Positions 26,076-36,659 of a stretch of 64,000 nucleotides of DNA are shown piece after piece. How positions within the stretch are numbered: the stretch's first letter is position 1; every line of letters begins with the position of its first letter. The stretch is from Arenicola marina (lineage: Eukaryota; Annelida; Polychaeta; Arenicolidae): contig CAXHSH010000322.1 of the NCBI GenBank assembly GCA_964019135.1, positions 1 to 64,000 of the forward strand, in the 5' to 3' direction. Under the pieces are notes generated by a model. It saw nothing but the letters and a program-made list of their open reading frames with translations. It made no database searches and had not been told where the DNA came from. Both the position numbers and the translations under genes were made by a program.

Positions 26076-27770
26076 GGTGTGTTTCCCCGGTATGTCGCTA
26101 AAACCGAGTGTGTTTTACAGTATATCGCTATAACCGAGTGTTATGTGTAATATATCCTTAACACAGAGTGTTTTGAGTAGTATATCGTTAGAACCGAGTG
26201 TTTTGGTTAATAAAATGATCGAACCATATGTGTTTGTGTTGCGTATCTCTAAAGCCGAGTGATTTGTAGAGTATGCCGCTATAACTAAGTGTTTGATGGA
26301 GTATATCCCTAAAAGAGAGTGTTTTGAGTAGTATATCGCTCGTACCGAGTGTTTTGAGCAGTATATCGCTCGTACCGAGTGTTTTGGGAAGTAGAATACT
26401 GGAATCTGGTGTGTTTCCCTAGTACGTCGCAAAAGGCGAGTGTTTGTACAGTATATCCCTATTACCGACCGCTTCGTGTAGTATATCCTTATAAAAGCGA
26501 ATGTTTTAAGCAGTATATCGCTCGTACCGATTGTTTTGAGCAGTATGCCGCTCGTACCGCTTGTTTTGGGAAGTAAGACACTGGAATCTGGTGTGTTTCC
26601 CTAGTATGTCGCTAAAGCCGAGTGTTTGTACAGTATATCCCTATAACCGAGCGCTTCGTGTAGTATATCCCTATGAAAGCGAATGTTTTAAGCAGTATAT
26701 CGCTCGTACCGATTGTTTTGGGAAGTAGGACACTGGAATCTGGTGTGTTTCCCCAGTATGTCGCTAAAACCGAGTGTGTTTTACAGTATATCGCTATAAC
26801 CGAGTGTTATGTGTAATATATCCTTAACACAGAGTGTTTTGAGTAGTATATCGTTAGAACCGAGTGTTTTGGTTAATAAAATGATCGAACCACGTGTGTT
26901 TGTGTTGTGTATCTCTAAAGCCGAGTGATTTGTAGAGTATGCCGATATAACTAAGTGTTTGATGGAGTATATCCCTAAAAGAGAGTGTTTTGAGTAGTAT
27001 ATCGCTCGTTCCGAGTGTTTTGAGCAGTATATCGCTAGTACCGAGTGTTTTGGGAGGTAGAATACTGGAATCTGGTGTGTTTCCCTAGTATGTCGCTAAA
27101 GCCGAGTGTTTATACAGTATGTCCCTATAACCGAGTGCTTCGTGTAGTACATTCTTATAAAAGCGAATGTTTTAAGCATTATATCGCTCGTACCGATTGT
27201 TTTGAGCAGTAATGTCGCTGATACCGCTTGTTTTGGGAATTAGGACACTGGAATCTCGTGTGTTTTCCTAGTATGTCGCTAAAACCGAGTGTGTTTTACA
27301 GTATATCGCTATAACCGAGTGTTATGTGTAGTATATCCTTAAAACATTGTGTTTTGAGTGGTATATCGTTAGAACCGGGTGTTTTGGTCAATAAAATGAT
27401 CGAATCATGTGTGTTTGTGTTGTGTATCTCTAAAGCCGAATGATGTGTAGAGTATGCCGCTATAACTAAGTGTTTGATGGAGTATATCCCTAAAAGAGAG
27501 TGTTTTGAGTAGTATATCGCTCGTACCGAGTGTTTTGAGCAGTATATCGCTCGTACCGAGTGTTTTGGGAAGTAGAATACTGGAATCTGGTGTGTTTCCC
27601 TAGTATGTCGCTAAAGCCGAGTGTTTGTACAGTATATCCCTATAACCGAGTGCTTCGTGTAGTATATCCTTATGAAAGCGAATGTTTTAAGCAGTATATC
27701 GCTCGTACCGATTGTTTTGAGCAGTATGTCGCTCGTACCGCTTGTTTTGGGAAGTAGGACACTGGAATCT
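26076..27770 (+). repeat. 1,695-bp tandem duplication, copy 2
   Basis: Units 666, 515, 514 (landmarks 26115, 26781, 27296, 27810). Differences from copy 1 are scattered and visibly more numerous than between the 10-11-kb copies further right, for example GAACCGGGTGTTTTGGTC near 27380 against GAACCGAGTGTTTTCGTT near 25680. Confidence 0.88.
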
Positions 27771-28326
27771 GGTGTGTTTCCCCAGTATGTCGCTGAAACC
27801 GAGTGTGTTTTACAGTATATCGCTATAACCGATTGTTATGTGTAATATATCCTTAACACAGAGGGTTTTGAGTAGTATATCGTTAGAACCGGGTGTTTTG
27901 GTCAATAAAATGATCGAACCATGTGTGTTTGTGTTGTGTATCTCTAAAGCCGAGTGATTTATAGATTATGCCGCTATAACTAAGTGTTTGACGGAGTATA
28001 TCCCTGAAAGAGAGTGTTTTGAGTAGCATATCGCTCGTACCGCTTGTTTTGGGAAGTAGGACACTGGAATCTGGCGTGTTTCCCCAGTATGTCGCTGAAA
28101 CCGAGTGTGTTTTACAGTATATCGCTATAACCGGGTGTTATGTGTAATATATCCTTACCACAGTGTTTTGAGTAGTATATCGTTAGAACCGAGTGTTTTC
28201 GTTAATAAAATGATCGAACCATGTGTGTTTGTGTTGTGTATCTCTAAAGCCGAGTGATTTGTAGAGTATGCCACTATAACTAAGTGTTTGATGGAGTATA
28301 TCCCTAAAAGAGAGTGTTTTGAGTAG
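27771..28326 (+). repeat. Bridging units before the 10-kb duplication
   Basis: A 302-bp unit (27771-28072) and the first part of a 482-bp unit that carries the ACCACAGTG two-base loss near 28157. The match to the second copy of the 10-kb block begins at about 28327, just after a CATATCG/TATATCG difference. Confidence 0.8.
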
Positions 28327-31300
28327 CATATCGCTCGTACCGAGTGTTTTGAGCAGTATATCGCTCGTACCGAGTGTTTTGGGAAGTAGAATACTGGAAT
28401 CTGGTGTGTTTCCCTAGTATGTCGCTAAAGCCGAGTGTTTGTACAGGATATCCCTATAACCGAGTGCTTCGTGTAGTATATCCTTATGAAAGCGAATGTT
28501 TTAAGCAGTATATCGCTCGTACCGATTGTTTTGGGAAGTAGGACGCTGGAATCTGGTGTGTTTCCCCAGTATGTCGCTAAAACCGAGTGTGTTTTACAGT
28601 ATATCGCTATAACCGAGTGTCATGTGTAATATATCCTTAACACAGAGTGTTTTGAGTAGTATATCGTTAGAACCGAGTGTTTTGCTTAATAAAATGATCG
28701 AACCATGTGTGTTTGTGTTGTGTATCTCTAAAGCCGAGTGATTTGTAGAGTATGCCGATATAACTAAGTGTTTGATGGAGTATATCCCTACAAGAGAGTG
28801 TTTTGAGTAGCATATCGCTCGTACCGAGTGTTTTGAGCAGTATATCGCTCGTACCGAGTGTTTTGGGAAGTAGAATACTGGAATCTGGTGTGTTTCCCTA
28901 GTACGTCGCAAAAGCCGAGTATTTGTACAGTATATCCCTATAACCGAGTGCTTCGTGTAGTATATCCTTATAAAAGCGAATGTTTGAAGCAGTATATCGC
29001 TCGTACCGATTGTTTTGAGCAGTATGCCGCTCGTACCGCTTGTTTTGGGAAGTAAGACACTGGAATCTGGTGTGTTTCCCTAGTATGTCGCTAAAGCCGA
29101 GTGTTTGTACAGTATATCCCTATAACCGAGTGCTTCGTGTAGTATATCCCTATGAAAGCGAATGTTTTAAGCAGTATATCGCTCGTACCGATTGTTTTGG
29201 GAAGTAGGACACTGGAATCTGGTGTGTTTCCCCAGTATGTCGCTAAAACCGAGTGTGTTTTACAGTATATCGCTATAACCGAGTGTTATGTGTAATATAT
29301 CCTTAACACAGGGTGTTTTGAGTAGTATATCGTTAGAACCGAGTGTTTTGGTTAATAAAATGATCGAACCACGTGTGTGTTTGTTGTGTATCTCTAAAGC
29401 CGAGTGATTTGTAATGCCGATATAACTAAGTGTTTGATGGAGTATATCCCTAAAAGAGAGTGTTTTGAGTAGTATATCGCTCGTTCCGAGTGTTTTGAGC
29501 AGTATATCGCTCGTACCGAGTGTTTTGGAAGGTAGAATACTGGAATCTGGTGTGTTTCCCTAGTATGTCGCTAAAGCCGAGTGTTTATACAGTATGTCCC
29601 TATAACCGAGTGCTTCGTGTAGTACATTCTTATAAAAGCGAATGTTTTAAGCATTATATCGCTCGTACCGATTGTTTTGAGCAGTAATGTCGCTCGTACC
29701 GCTTGTTTTGGGAATTAGGACACTGGAATCTCGTGTGTTTTCCTAGTATGTCGCTAAAACCGAGTGTGTTTTACAGTATATCGCTATAACCGAGTGTTAT
29801 GTGTAGTATATCCTTAAAACATTGTGTTTTGAGTGGTATATCGTTAGAACCGAGTGTTTTCGTTAATACAATGATCGAATCATGTGCGTTTGTGTTGTGT
29901 ATCTCTAAAGCCGAGTGATTTGTAGAGTATGCCGATATAACTAAGTGTTTGATGGAGTATATCCCTAAAAGAGAGTGTTTTGAGTAGTATATCGCTCGTA
30001 CCGAGTGTTTTGAGCAGTATATCGCTCGTACCGAGTGTTTTGGGAAGTAGAATACTGGAATCTGGTGTGTTTCCCTAGTACGTCGCAAAAGCCGAGTGTT
30101 TGTACAGTATATCCCTATTACCGACCGCTTCGTGTAGTATATCCTTATAAAAGCGAATGTTTTAAGCAGTATATCGCTCGTACCGATTGTTTTGGGCAGT
30201 ATGCCGCTCGTACCGCTTGTTTTGGGAAGTAAGACACTGGAATCTGGTGTGTTTCCCTAGTATGTCGCTAAAGCCGAGTGTTTGTACAGTATATCCCTAT
30301 AACCGAGTGCTTCGTGTAGTATATCCCTATGAAAGCGAATGTTTTAAGCAGTATATCGCTCGTACCGATTGTTTTGGGAAGTAGGACACTGGAATCTGGT
30401 GTGTTTCCCCAGTATGTCGCTAAAACCGAGTGTGTTTTACAGTATATCGCTATAACCGAGTGTTATGTGTAATATATCCTTAACACAGAGTGTTTTGAGT
30501 AGTATATCGTTAGAACCGAGTGTTTTGGTTAATAAAATGATCGAACCACGTGTGTTTGTGTTGTGTATCTCTAAAGCCGAGTGATTTGTAGAGTATGCCG
30601 ATATAACTAAGTGTTTGATGGAGTATATCCCTAAAAGAGAGTGTTTTGAGTAGTATATCGCTCGTTCCGAGTGTTTTGAGCAGTATATCGCTCGTACCGA
30701 GTGTTTTGGGAGGGAGAATACTGGAATCTGGTGTGTTTCCCTAGTATGTAGCTAAAGCCGAGTGTTTATACAGTATGTCCCTATAACCGAGTGCTTCGTG
30801 TAGTACATTCTTATAAAAGCGAATGTTTTAAGCATTATATCGCTCGTACCGATTGTTTTGAGCAGTAATGTCGCTCGTACCGCTTGTTTTGGGAATTAGG
30901 ACACTGGAATCTCGTGTGTTTTCCTAGTATGTCGCTAAAACCGAGTGTGTTTTACAGTATATCGCTATAACCGAGTGTTATGTGTAGTATATCCTGAAAC
31001 ATTGTGTTTTGAGTGGTATATCGTTAGAACCGGGTGTTTTGGTCAATAAAATGATCGAACCATGTGTGTTTGTGTTGTGTATCTCTAAAGCCGAGTGATG
31101 TGTAGAGTATGCCGCTATAACTAAGTGTTTGATGGAGTATATCCCTAAAAGAGTGTTTTGAGTAGTATATCGCTCGTACCGAGTGTTTTGAGCAGTATAT
31201 CGCTCGTACCGAGTGTTTTGGGAAGTAGAATACTGGAATCTGGTGTGTTTCCCTAGTATGTCGCTAAAGCCGAGTGTTTGTACAGTATATCCCTATAACC

Positions 31301-31423
31301 GAGTGCTTCGTGTAGTATATCCTTATGAAAGCGAATGTTTTAAGCAGTATATCGCTCGTACCGATTGTTTTGAGCAGTATGTCGCTCGTACCGCTTGTTT
31401 TGGGAAGTAGGACACTGGAATCT

Positions 31424-31725
31424 GGTGTGTTTCCCCAGTATGTCGCTGAAACCGAGTGTGTTTTACAGTATATCGCTATAACCGAGTGTTATGTGTAATA
31501 TATCCTTAACACAGAGGGTTTTGAGTAGTATATCGTTAGAACCGGGTGTTTTGGTCAATAAAATGATCGAACCATGTGTGTTTGTGTTGTGTATCTCTAA
31601 AGCCGAGTGATTTATAGATTATGCCGCTATAACTAAGTGTTTGATGGAGTATATCCCTGAAAGAGAGTGTTTTGAGTAGCATATCGCTCGTACCGCTTGT
31701 TTTGGGAAGTAGGACACTGGAATCT
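31424..31725 (+). repeat. Extra 302-bp unit in block A only
   Basis: The offset between blocks A and B drops from 10,372 to 10,070 here, exactly one 10-mer. The A unit carries CGCTGAAACC, GAACCGGGTGTTTTGGTC and GATTTATAGATTATGCC, also seen at 27771-28072, so it is a real unit of this family. Block B lacks it, which means loss in B or gain in A. Because homologous units are interchangeable, the exact edges are arbitrary within the shared sequence. Confidence 0.85.
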
Positions 31726-32239
31726 GGCGTGTTTCCCCAGTATGTCGCTAAAACCGAGTGTGTTTTACAGTATATCGCTATAACCGAGTGTTATGTGTAG
31801 TATATCCTTAAAACATAGTGTTTTGAGTGGTATATCGTTAGAACCGAGTGTTTTCGTTAATAAAATGATCGAATCATGTGTGTTTGTGTTGTGTATCTCT
31901 AAAGCCGAGTGATTTGTAGAGTATGCCGCAATAACTAAGTGTTTGATGGAGTATATCCCTAAAAGAGAGTGTTTTGAGTAGTATATCGCTCGTGCCGAGT
32001 GTTTTGAGCAGTATATCGCTCGTACCGAGTGTTTTGGGAAGTAGAATACTGGAATCTGGTGTGTTTCCCTAGTACGTCGCAAAAGCCGAGAGTTTGTACA
32101 TTATATCCCTATAACCGACCGCTTCATGTAGTATATCCTTATAAAAGCGAATGTTTGAAGCAGTATATCGCTCGTACCGATTGTTTTCAGCAGTATGCCG
32201 CTCGTACCGCTTGTTTTGGGAAATAAGACACTGGAATCT

Positions 32240-32939
32240 GGTGTGTTTCCCCAGTATGTCGCTAAAACCGAGTGTGTTTTACAGTATATCGCTATAACCG
32301 AGTGTTATGTGTAATATATCCTTAAAACATAGTGTTTTGAGTGGTATATCGTTAGAACCGAGTGTTTTGGGTAATAAAATGATCAAACCATGTGTGTTTG
32401 TGTTGTGTATCTCTAAAGCCGAGTGATTTGTAGAGTATGCCGCTATAACTAAGTGTTTGATGGAGTATATCCCTAAAAGAGAGTGTTTTGAGTAGTATAT
32501 CGCTCGTACCGAGTGTTTTGAGCAGTATATCGCTCGTACCGAGTGTTTTGAGCAGTATATCGCTCGTACCGAGTGTTTTGGGAGGTAGAATACTTGAATC
32601 TGGTGTGTTTCCCTAGTATGTCGCTAAAGCCGCGTGTTTATACAGTATGTCCCTATAACCGAGTGCTTCGTGTGGTACATTCCTATAAAAGCGAATGTTT
32701 TGAGCAGTATATCGCTCGTACCGAGTGTTTTGGGAGGTAGAATACTGGAATCTGGTGTGTTTCCCTAGTATGTCGCTAAAGCCGCGTGTTTGTACAGTAT
32801 ATCCCTATAACCGAGTGCTTCGTGTAGTATTTCCTTATGAAAGCGAATGTTTTAAGCAGTATATCGCTCGTACCGATTGTTTTGAGCAGTATGTCGCTCG
32901 TACCGCTAGTTTTTTTTTCGAAGTAGGACACTGGAATCT
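32240..32939 (+). repeat. 700-bp unit with extra B segment and T9 run
   Basis: A 17-mer with one extra GAGCAG monomer (+30), an inserted five-monomer B segment (+152) and a four-base gain where GCTTGTTTTGGG has become GCTAG, nine T and CG (T run at 32910-32918). 514+30+152+4 equals 700. Block B carries an identical 700-bp unit at 42310-43009 with the same T9 run (42980-42988). Confidence 0.9.
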
Positions 32940-33303
32940 GGTGTGTTTCCCCAGTATGTCGCTAAAACCGAGTGTGTTTTACAGTATATCGCTATAACCG
33001 AGTGTTATGTGTAATATATCCTTACCACAGAGTGTTTTGAGTAGTATATCGCTCGTACCGAGTGTTTTGAGCAGTATATCGCTCGTACCGAGTGTTTTGG
33101 GAGGTAGAATACTGGAATCTGGTGTGTTTCCCTAGTATGTCGCTAAAGCCGAGTGTTTATACAGTATGTCCCTATAACCGAGTGCTTCGTGTGGTACATT
33201 CTTATAAAAGCCAATGTTTTAAGCATTATAACGCTCGTACCGATTGTTTTGAGCAGTAATGTCGCTCGTACCGCTTGTTTTGGGAAGTAGGACACTGGAA
33301 TCT
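32940..33303 (+). repeat. 364-bp 12-mer with internal 151-bp deletion
   Basis: After c3 (TTACCACA) a c4-like start GAGTGTTTTGAGTAG runs into a c9 end CGCTCGTACC. Monomers c5-c8 and most of one flanking monomer (151 bp) are therefore missing, leaving 515-151 = 364 bp. c4 and c9 share their first 20 or so bases, a natural crossover site. The same structure occurs at 36296-36659, 43010-43373, 46366-46729 and 57368-57731. Confidence 0.9.
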
Positions 33304-33605
33304 CGTGTGTTTTCCTAGTATGTCGCTAAAACCGAGTGTGTTTTACAGTATATCGCTATAACCGAGTGTTACGTGTAGTATATCCTGAAAACATAGTGTT
33401 TTGAGTAGTATATCGTTAGAACCGAGTGTTTTCGTTAATAAAATGATCGAATCATGTGTGTTTGTGTTGTGTATCTCTAAAGCCGAGTGATTTGTAGAGT
33501 ATGCCGCTATAACTAAGTGTTTGATGGAGTATATCCATAAAAGAGAGTGTTTTGAGTAGCATATCGCTCGTACCGCTTGTTTTGGGAAGTAGGACACAGG
33601 AATCT

Positions 33606-33907
33606 GGCGTGTTTCCCCAGTATGTCGCTAAAACCGAGTGTGTTTTACAGTATATCGCTATAACCGAGTGTTATGTGTAATATATCCTTAACACAGAGTG
33701 TTTTGAGTAGTACATCGTTAGAATCGAGTGTTTTCGTTAATAAAATGATCGAATCATGTGTGTTTGTGTTGTGTATCTCTAAAGCCGAGTGATTTGTAGA
33801 GTATGCCGATATAACTAAGTGTTTGATGGAGTATATCCCTAAAAGAGAGTGTTTTGAGTAGCATATCGCTCGTACCGCTTGTTTTGGGAAGTAGGACACT
33901 GGAATCT
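33606..33907 (+). repeat. 302-bp 10-mer higher-order repeat (type example)
   Basis: Ten monomers in fixed order. c1 starts GGCGTGTTTCCCCAG (33606-33635). c2 starts GAGTGTGTTTTACAG (33636-33665). c3 carries TAATATATCCTTAACACA (33666-33695). c4 carries ATCGTTAGAA in most copies (33696-33725). c5 carries GTTAATAAAATGATCG (33726-33755). c6 starts ATGTGTGTTTGTGTTG and is 31 bp (33756-33786). c7 starts GAGTGATTTGTAGAG (33787-33816). c8 starts AAGTGTTTGATGGAG (33817-33846). c9 is the basic monomer (33847-33876). c10 starts GCTTGTTTTGGGAAG and is 31 bp (33877-33907). Eight monomers of 30 and two of 31 give 302. This spacing recurs throughout the window and is the core of all longer units. Confidence 0.95.
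33847..33876 (+). repeat. Example of the ~30-bp basic monomer (c9)
   Basis: A 30-bp monomer starting GAGTGTTTTGAGTAG, with a central ATATCGCTCG and ending TACC. Its close relative with GAGCAG for GAGTAG often follows it at once. All other monomers share parts of this pattern: a GAGTG-like start, a T-rich stretch at positions 5-9, AGTATATC-like bases in the middle, and ACC or a similar end. This is the best guess for the ancestral unit because it is the most frequent form and resembles the others most. Confidence 0.9.
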
Positions 33908-34209
33908 GGCGTGTTTCCCCAGTATGTCGCTAAAACCGAGTGTGCTTTACAGTATATCGCTATAACCGAGTGTTACGTGTAGTATATCCTGAAAACATAG
34001 TGTTTTGAGTAGTATATCGTTAGAACCGAGTGTTTTCGTTAATAAAATGATCGAATCATGTGTGTTTGTGTTGTGTATCTCTAAAGCCGAGTGATTTGTA
34101 GAGTATGCCGCTATAACTAAGTGTTTGATGGAGTATATCCATAAAAGAGAGTGTTTTGAGTAGCATATCGCTCGTACCGCTTGTTTTGGGAAGTAGGACA
34201 CAGGAATCT

Positions 34210-34995
34210 GGCGTGTTTCCCCAGTATGTCGCTAAAACCGAGTGTGTTTTACAGTATATCGCTATAACCGAGTGTTATGTGTAATATATCCTTAACACAG
34301 AGTGTTTTGAGTAGTACATCGTTAGAATCGAGTGTTTTCGTTAATAAAATGATCGAATCATGTGTGTTTGTGTTGTGTATCTCTAAAGCCGAGTGATTTG
34401 TAGAGTATGCCGCTATAACTAAGTGTTTGATGGAGTGAATCCCTAAAAGAGAGTGTTTTGAGTAGTATATCGCTCGTACCGAGTGTTTTGAGCAGTATAT
34501 CGCTCGTACCGAGTGTTTTGGGAAGTAGAATACTGGAATCTGGTGTGTTTCAATAGTACGTCGCAAAAGCCGAGTGTTTGTACAGTATATGACTATAACC
34601 GAGTGCTTCGTGTAGTATATCCTTATAAAAGCGAATGTTTGAAGCAGTATATCGCTCGTACCGATTGTTTTGAGCAGTATGCCGCTCGTAAAGCTTGTTT
34701 TGGGAAGTAAGACACTGGAATCTGGTGTGTTTCCCCAGTATGTCGCTAAAACCGAGTGTTATGTGTAATATATCCTTAACACAGAGTGTTTTGAGTAGTA
34801 TATTGTTAGAACCGAGTGTTTTCGTTAATAAAATGATCGAACCATGTGTGTTTGTGTTGTGTATCTCTAAAGCCGAGTGATTTGTAGAGTATGCCGCTAT
34901 AACTAAGTGTTTGATGGAGTATATCCCTAAAAGAGAGTGTTTTGAGTAGCATATCGCTCGTACCGCTTGTTTTGGGAAGTAGGACACTGGAATCT
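34210..34995 (+). repeat. 786-bp fused unit lacking one c2 monomer
   Basis: A 514-bp and a 302-bp unit joined, with the 30-bp c2 monomer absent near 34750 (CGCTAAAACC runs straight into GAGTGTTATG). 514+302-30 equals 786. The unit also carries CGTAAAGCTTG (a HindIII-type site at 34691-34696), TTTCAATAG and TATGACTATAACC. Copies lie at 44280-45065 and 55282-56067; a longer 968-bp relative is at 49967-50934 and 60667-61634. Confidence 0.9.
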
Positions 34996-35479
34996 GGCGT
35001 GTTTCCCCAGTATGTCGCTAAAACCGAGTGTGTTTTACAGTATATCGCTATAACCGAGTGGTATGTGTAATATATCCTTAACACAGAGTGTTTTGAGTAG
35101 TATATCGTTAGATTCGAATGTTTTCGTTAATAAAATGATCGAACCATGTGTGTTTGTGTTGTGTATCTCTAAAGCCGAGTGATTTGTAGAGTATGCCGCT
35201 ATAACTAAGTGTTTGATGGAGTAAATCCCTAAAAGAGAGTGTTTTGAGTAGTATATCGCTCGTACCGAGTGTTTTGAGCAGTATATCGCTCGTACCGAGT
35301 GTTTTGGGAAGTAGAATACTGGAATCTGGTGTGTTTCCCTAGTATGTCGCTAAACCCGAGTGTTTGTACAGTATATCCCTATAACCGAGTGCTTCGTGTA
35401 GTATATCCCTATAAAAGCGAATGTTTTAAGCAGTATATCGCTCGTACCGATTGTTTTGGGAAGTAGGACACTGGAATCT
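34996..35479 (+). repeat. 484-bp 16-mer higher-order repeat (type example)
   Basis: Like the 17-mer, but GATTGTTTTGAGCAG and c10 are fused into one monomer, GATTGTTTTGGGAAG. One 30-bp unit is lost and 484 bp remain. Other examples start at 19302, 22236, 38442, 45066 and 56552. A second 484-bp arrangement (50935-51418, copied at 61635-62118) is a 302-bp 10-mer plus a 182-bp 6-mer, so equal length can hide different structures. Confidence 0.9.
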
Positions 35480-36659
35480 GGTGTGTTTCCCCAGTATGTC
35501 GCTAAAACCGAGTGTGTTTTACAGTATATCGCTATAACAGAGTGTTATGTGTAATATATCCTTAACACAGAGTGTTTTGAGTAGTATATCGTTAGAACCG
35601 AGTGTTTTGGTTAATAAAATGATCGAACCATGTGTGTTTGTGTTGTGTATCTCTAAAGCCGAGTGATTTGTAGAGTATGCCGATATAACTAAGTGTTTGA
35701 TGGAGTATATCCCTAAAAGAGAGTGTTTTGAGTAGCATATCGCTCGTACCGCTTGTTTTGGGAAGTAGGACACTGGAATCTGGCGTGTTTCCCCAGTATG
35801 TCGCTAAAACCGAGTGTGTTTTACAGTATATCGCTATAACCGAGTGGTATGTGTAATATATCCTTAACACAGAGTGTTTTGAGTAGTATATCGTTAGATT
35901 CAAATGTTTTCGTTAATAAAATGATCGAACCATGTGTGTTTGTGTTGTGTATCTCTAAAGCCGAGTGATTTGTAGAGTATGCCGCTATAACTAAGTGTTT
36001 GATGGAGTAAATCCCTAAAAGAGAGTGTTTTCAGTAGTATATCGCTCGTACCGAGTGTTTTGAGCAGTATATCGCTCGTACCGAGTGTTTTGGGAAGTAG
36101 AATAGTGGAATCTGGTGTGTTTCCCTAGTATGTCGCTAAAGCCGAGTGTTTGTACAGTATATCCCTATAACCGAGTGCTTCGTGTAGTATTTCCTTATGA
36201 AAGCGAATGTTTTAAGCAGTATATCGCTCGTACCGATTGTTTTGAGCAGTATGTCGCTCGTACCGCTAGTTTTGGGAAGTAGGACACTGGAATCTGGTGT
36301 GTTTCCCCAGTATGTCGCTAAAACCGAGTGTGTTTTACAGTATATCGCTATAACCGAGTGTTATGTGTAATATATCCTTATCACAGAGTGTTTTGAGTAG
36401 TATATCGCTCGTACCGAGTGTTTTGAGCAGTATATCGCTCGTACCGAGTGTTTTGGGAGGTAGAATACTGGAATCTGGTGTGTTTCCCTAGTATGTCGCT
36501 AAAGCCGAGTGTTTATACAGTATGTCCCTATAACCGAGTGCTTCGTGTAGTACATTCTTATAAAAGCGAATGTTTTAAGCATTATATCGCTCGTACCGAT
36601 TGTTTTGAGCAGTAATGTCGCTCGTACCGCTTGTTTTGGGAAGTAGGACACTGGAATCT

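Larger units (their letters stand above)
33304..34209 (+). repeat. Run of three 302-bp 10-mers, alternating two types
   Basis: Units at 33304, 33606 and 33908. The first and third share GTTACGTGTAG and CCTGAAAACA and end GACACAGGAATCT. The second, and the one that follows at 34210, share TAATATATCC, AGTACATCG and GAATCGAG. The run is thus a 604-bp dimer, repeated. It recurs at 43374-44279 and, one unit longer, at 54074-55281. Confidence 0.9.

Noticed and set aside
33756-33786. TG-rich monomer c6 as a Z-DNA or microsatellite feature
   Set aside because: The alternation in ATGTGTGTTTGTGTTGTG is broken several times and has not expanded in any copy, so it is only a diverged monomer.
34513-34710. 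Recurrent plus-strand 65-codon frame starting MFWEV
   Set aside because: It recurs dozens of times only because the B segment recurs; it begins at the ATG-free repeat context TGTTTTGGGAAG by an alternative start reading and ends at a fixed repeat stop. No sign of selection on codons is visible.
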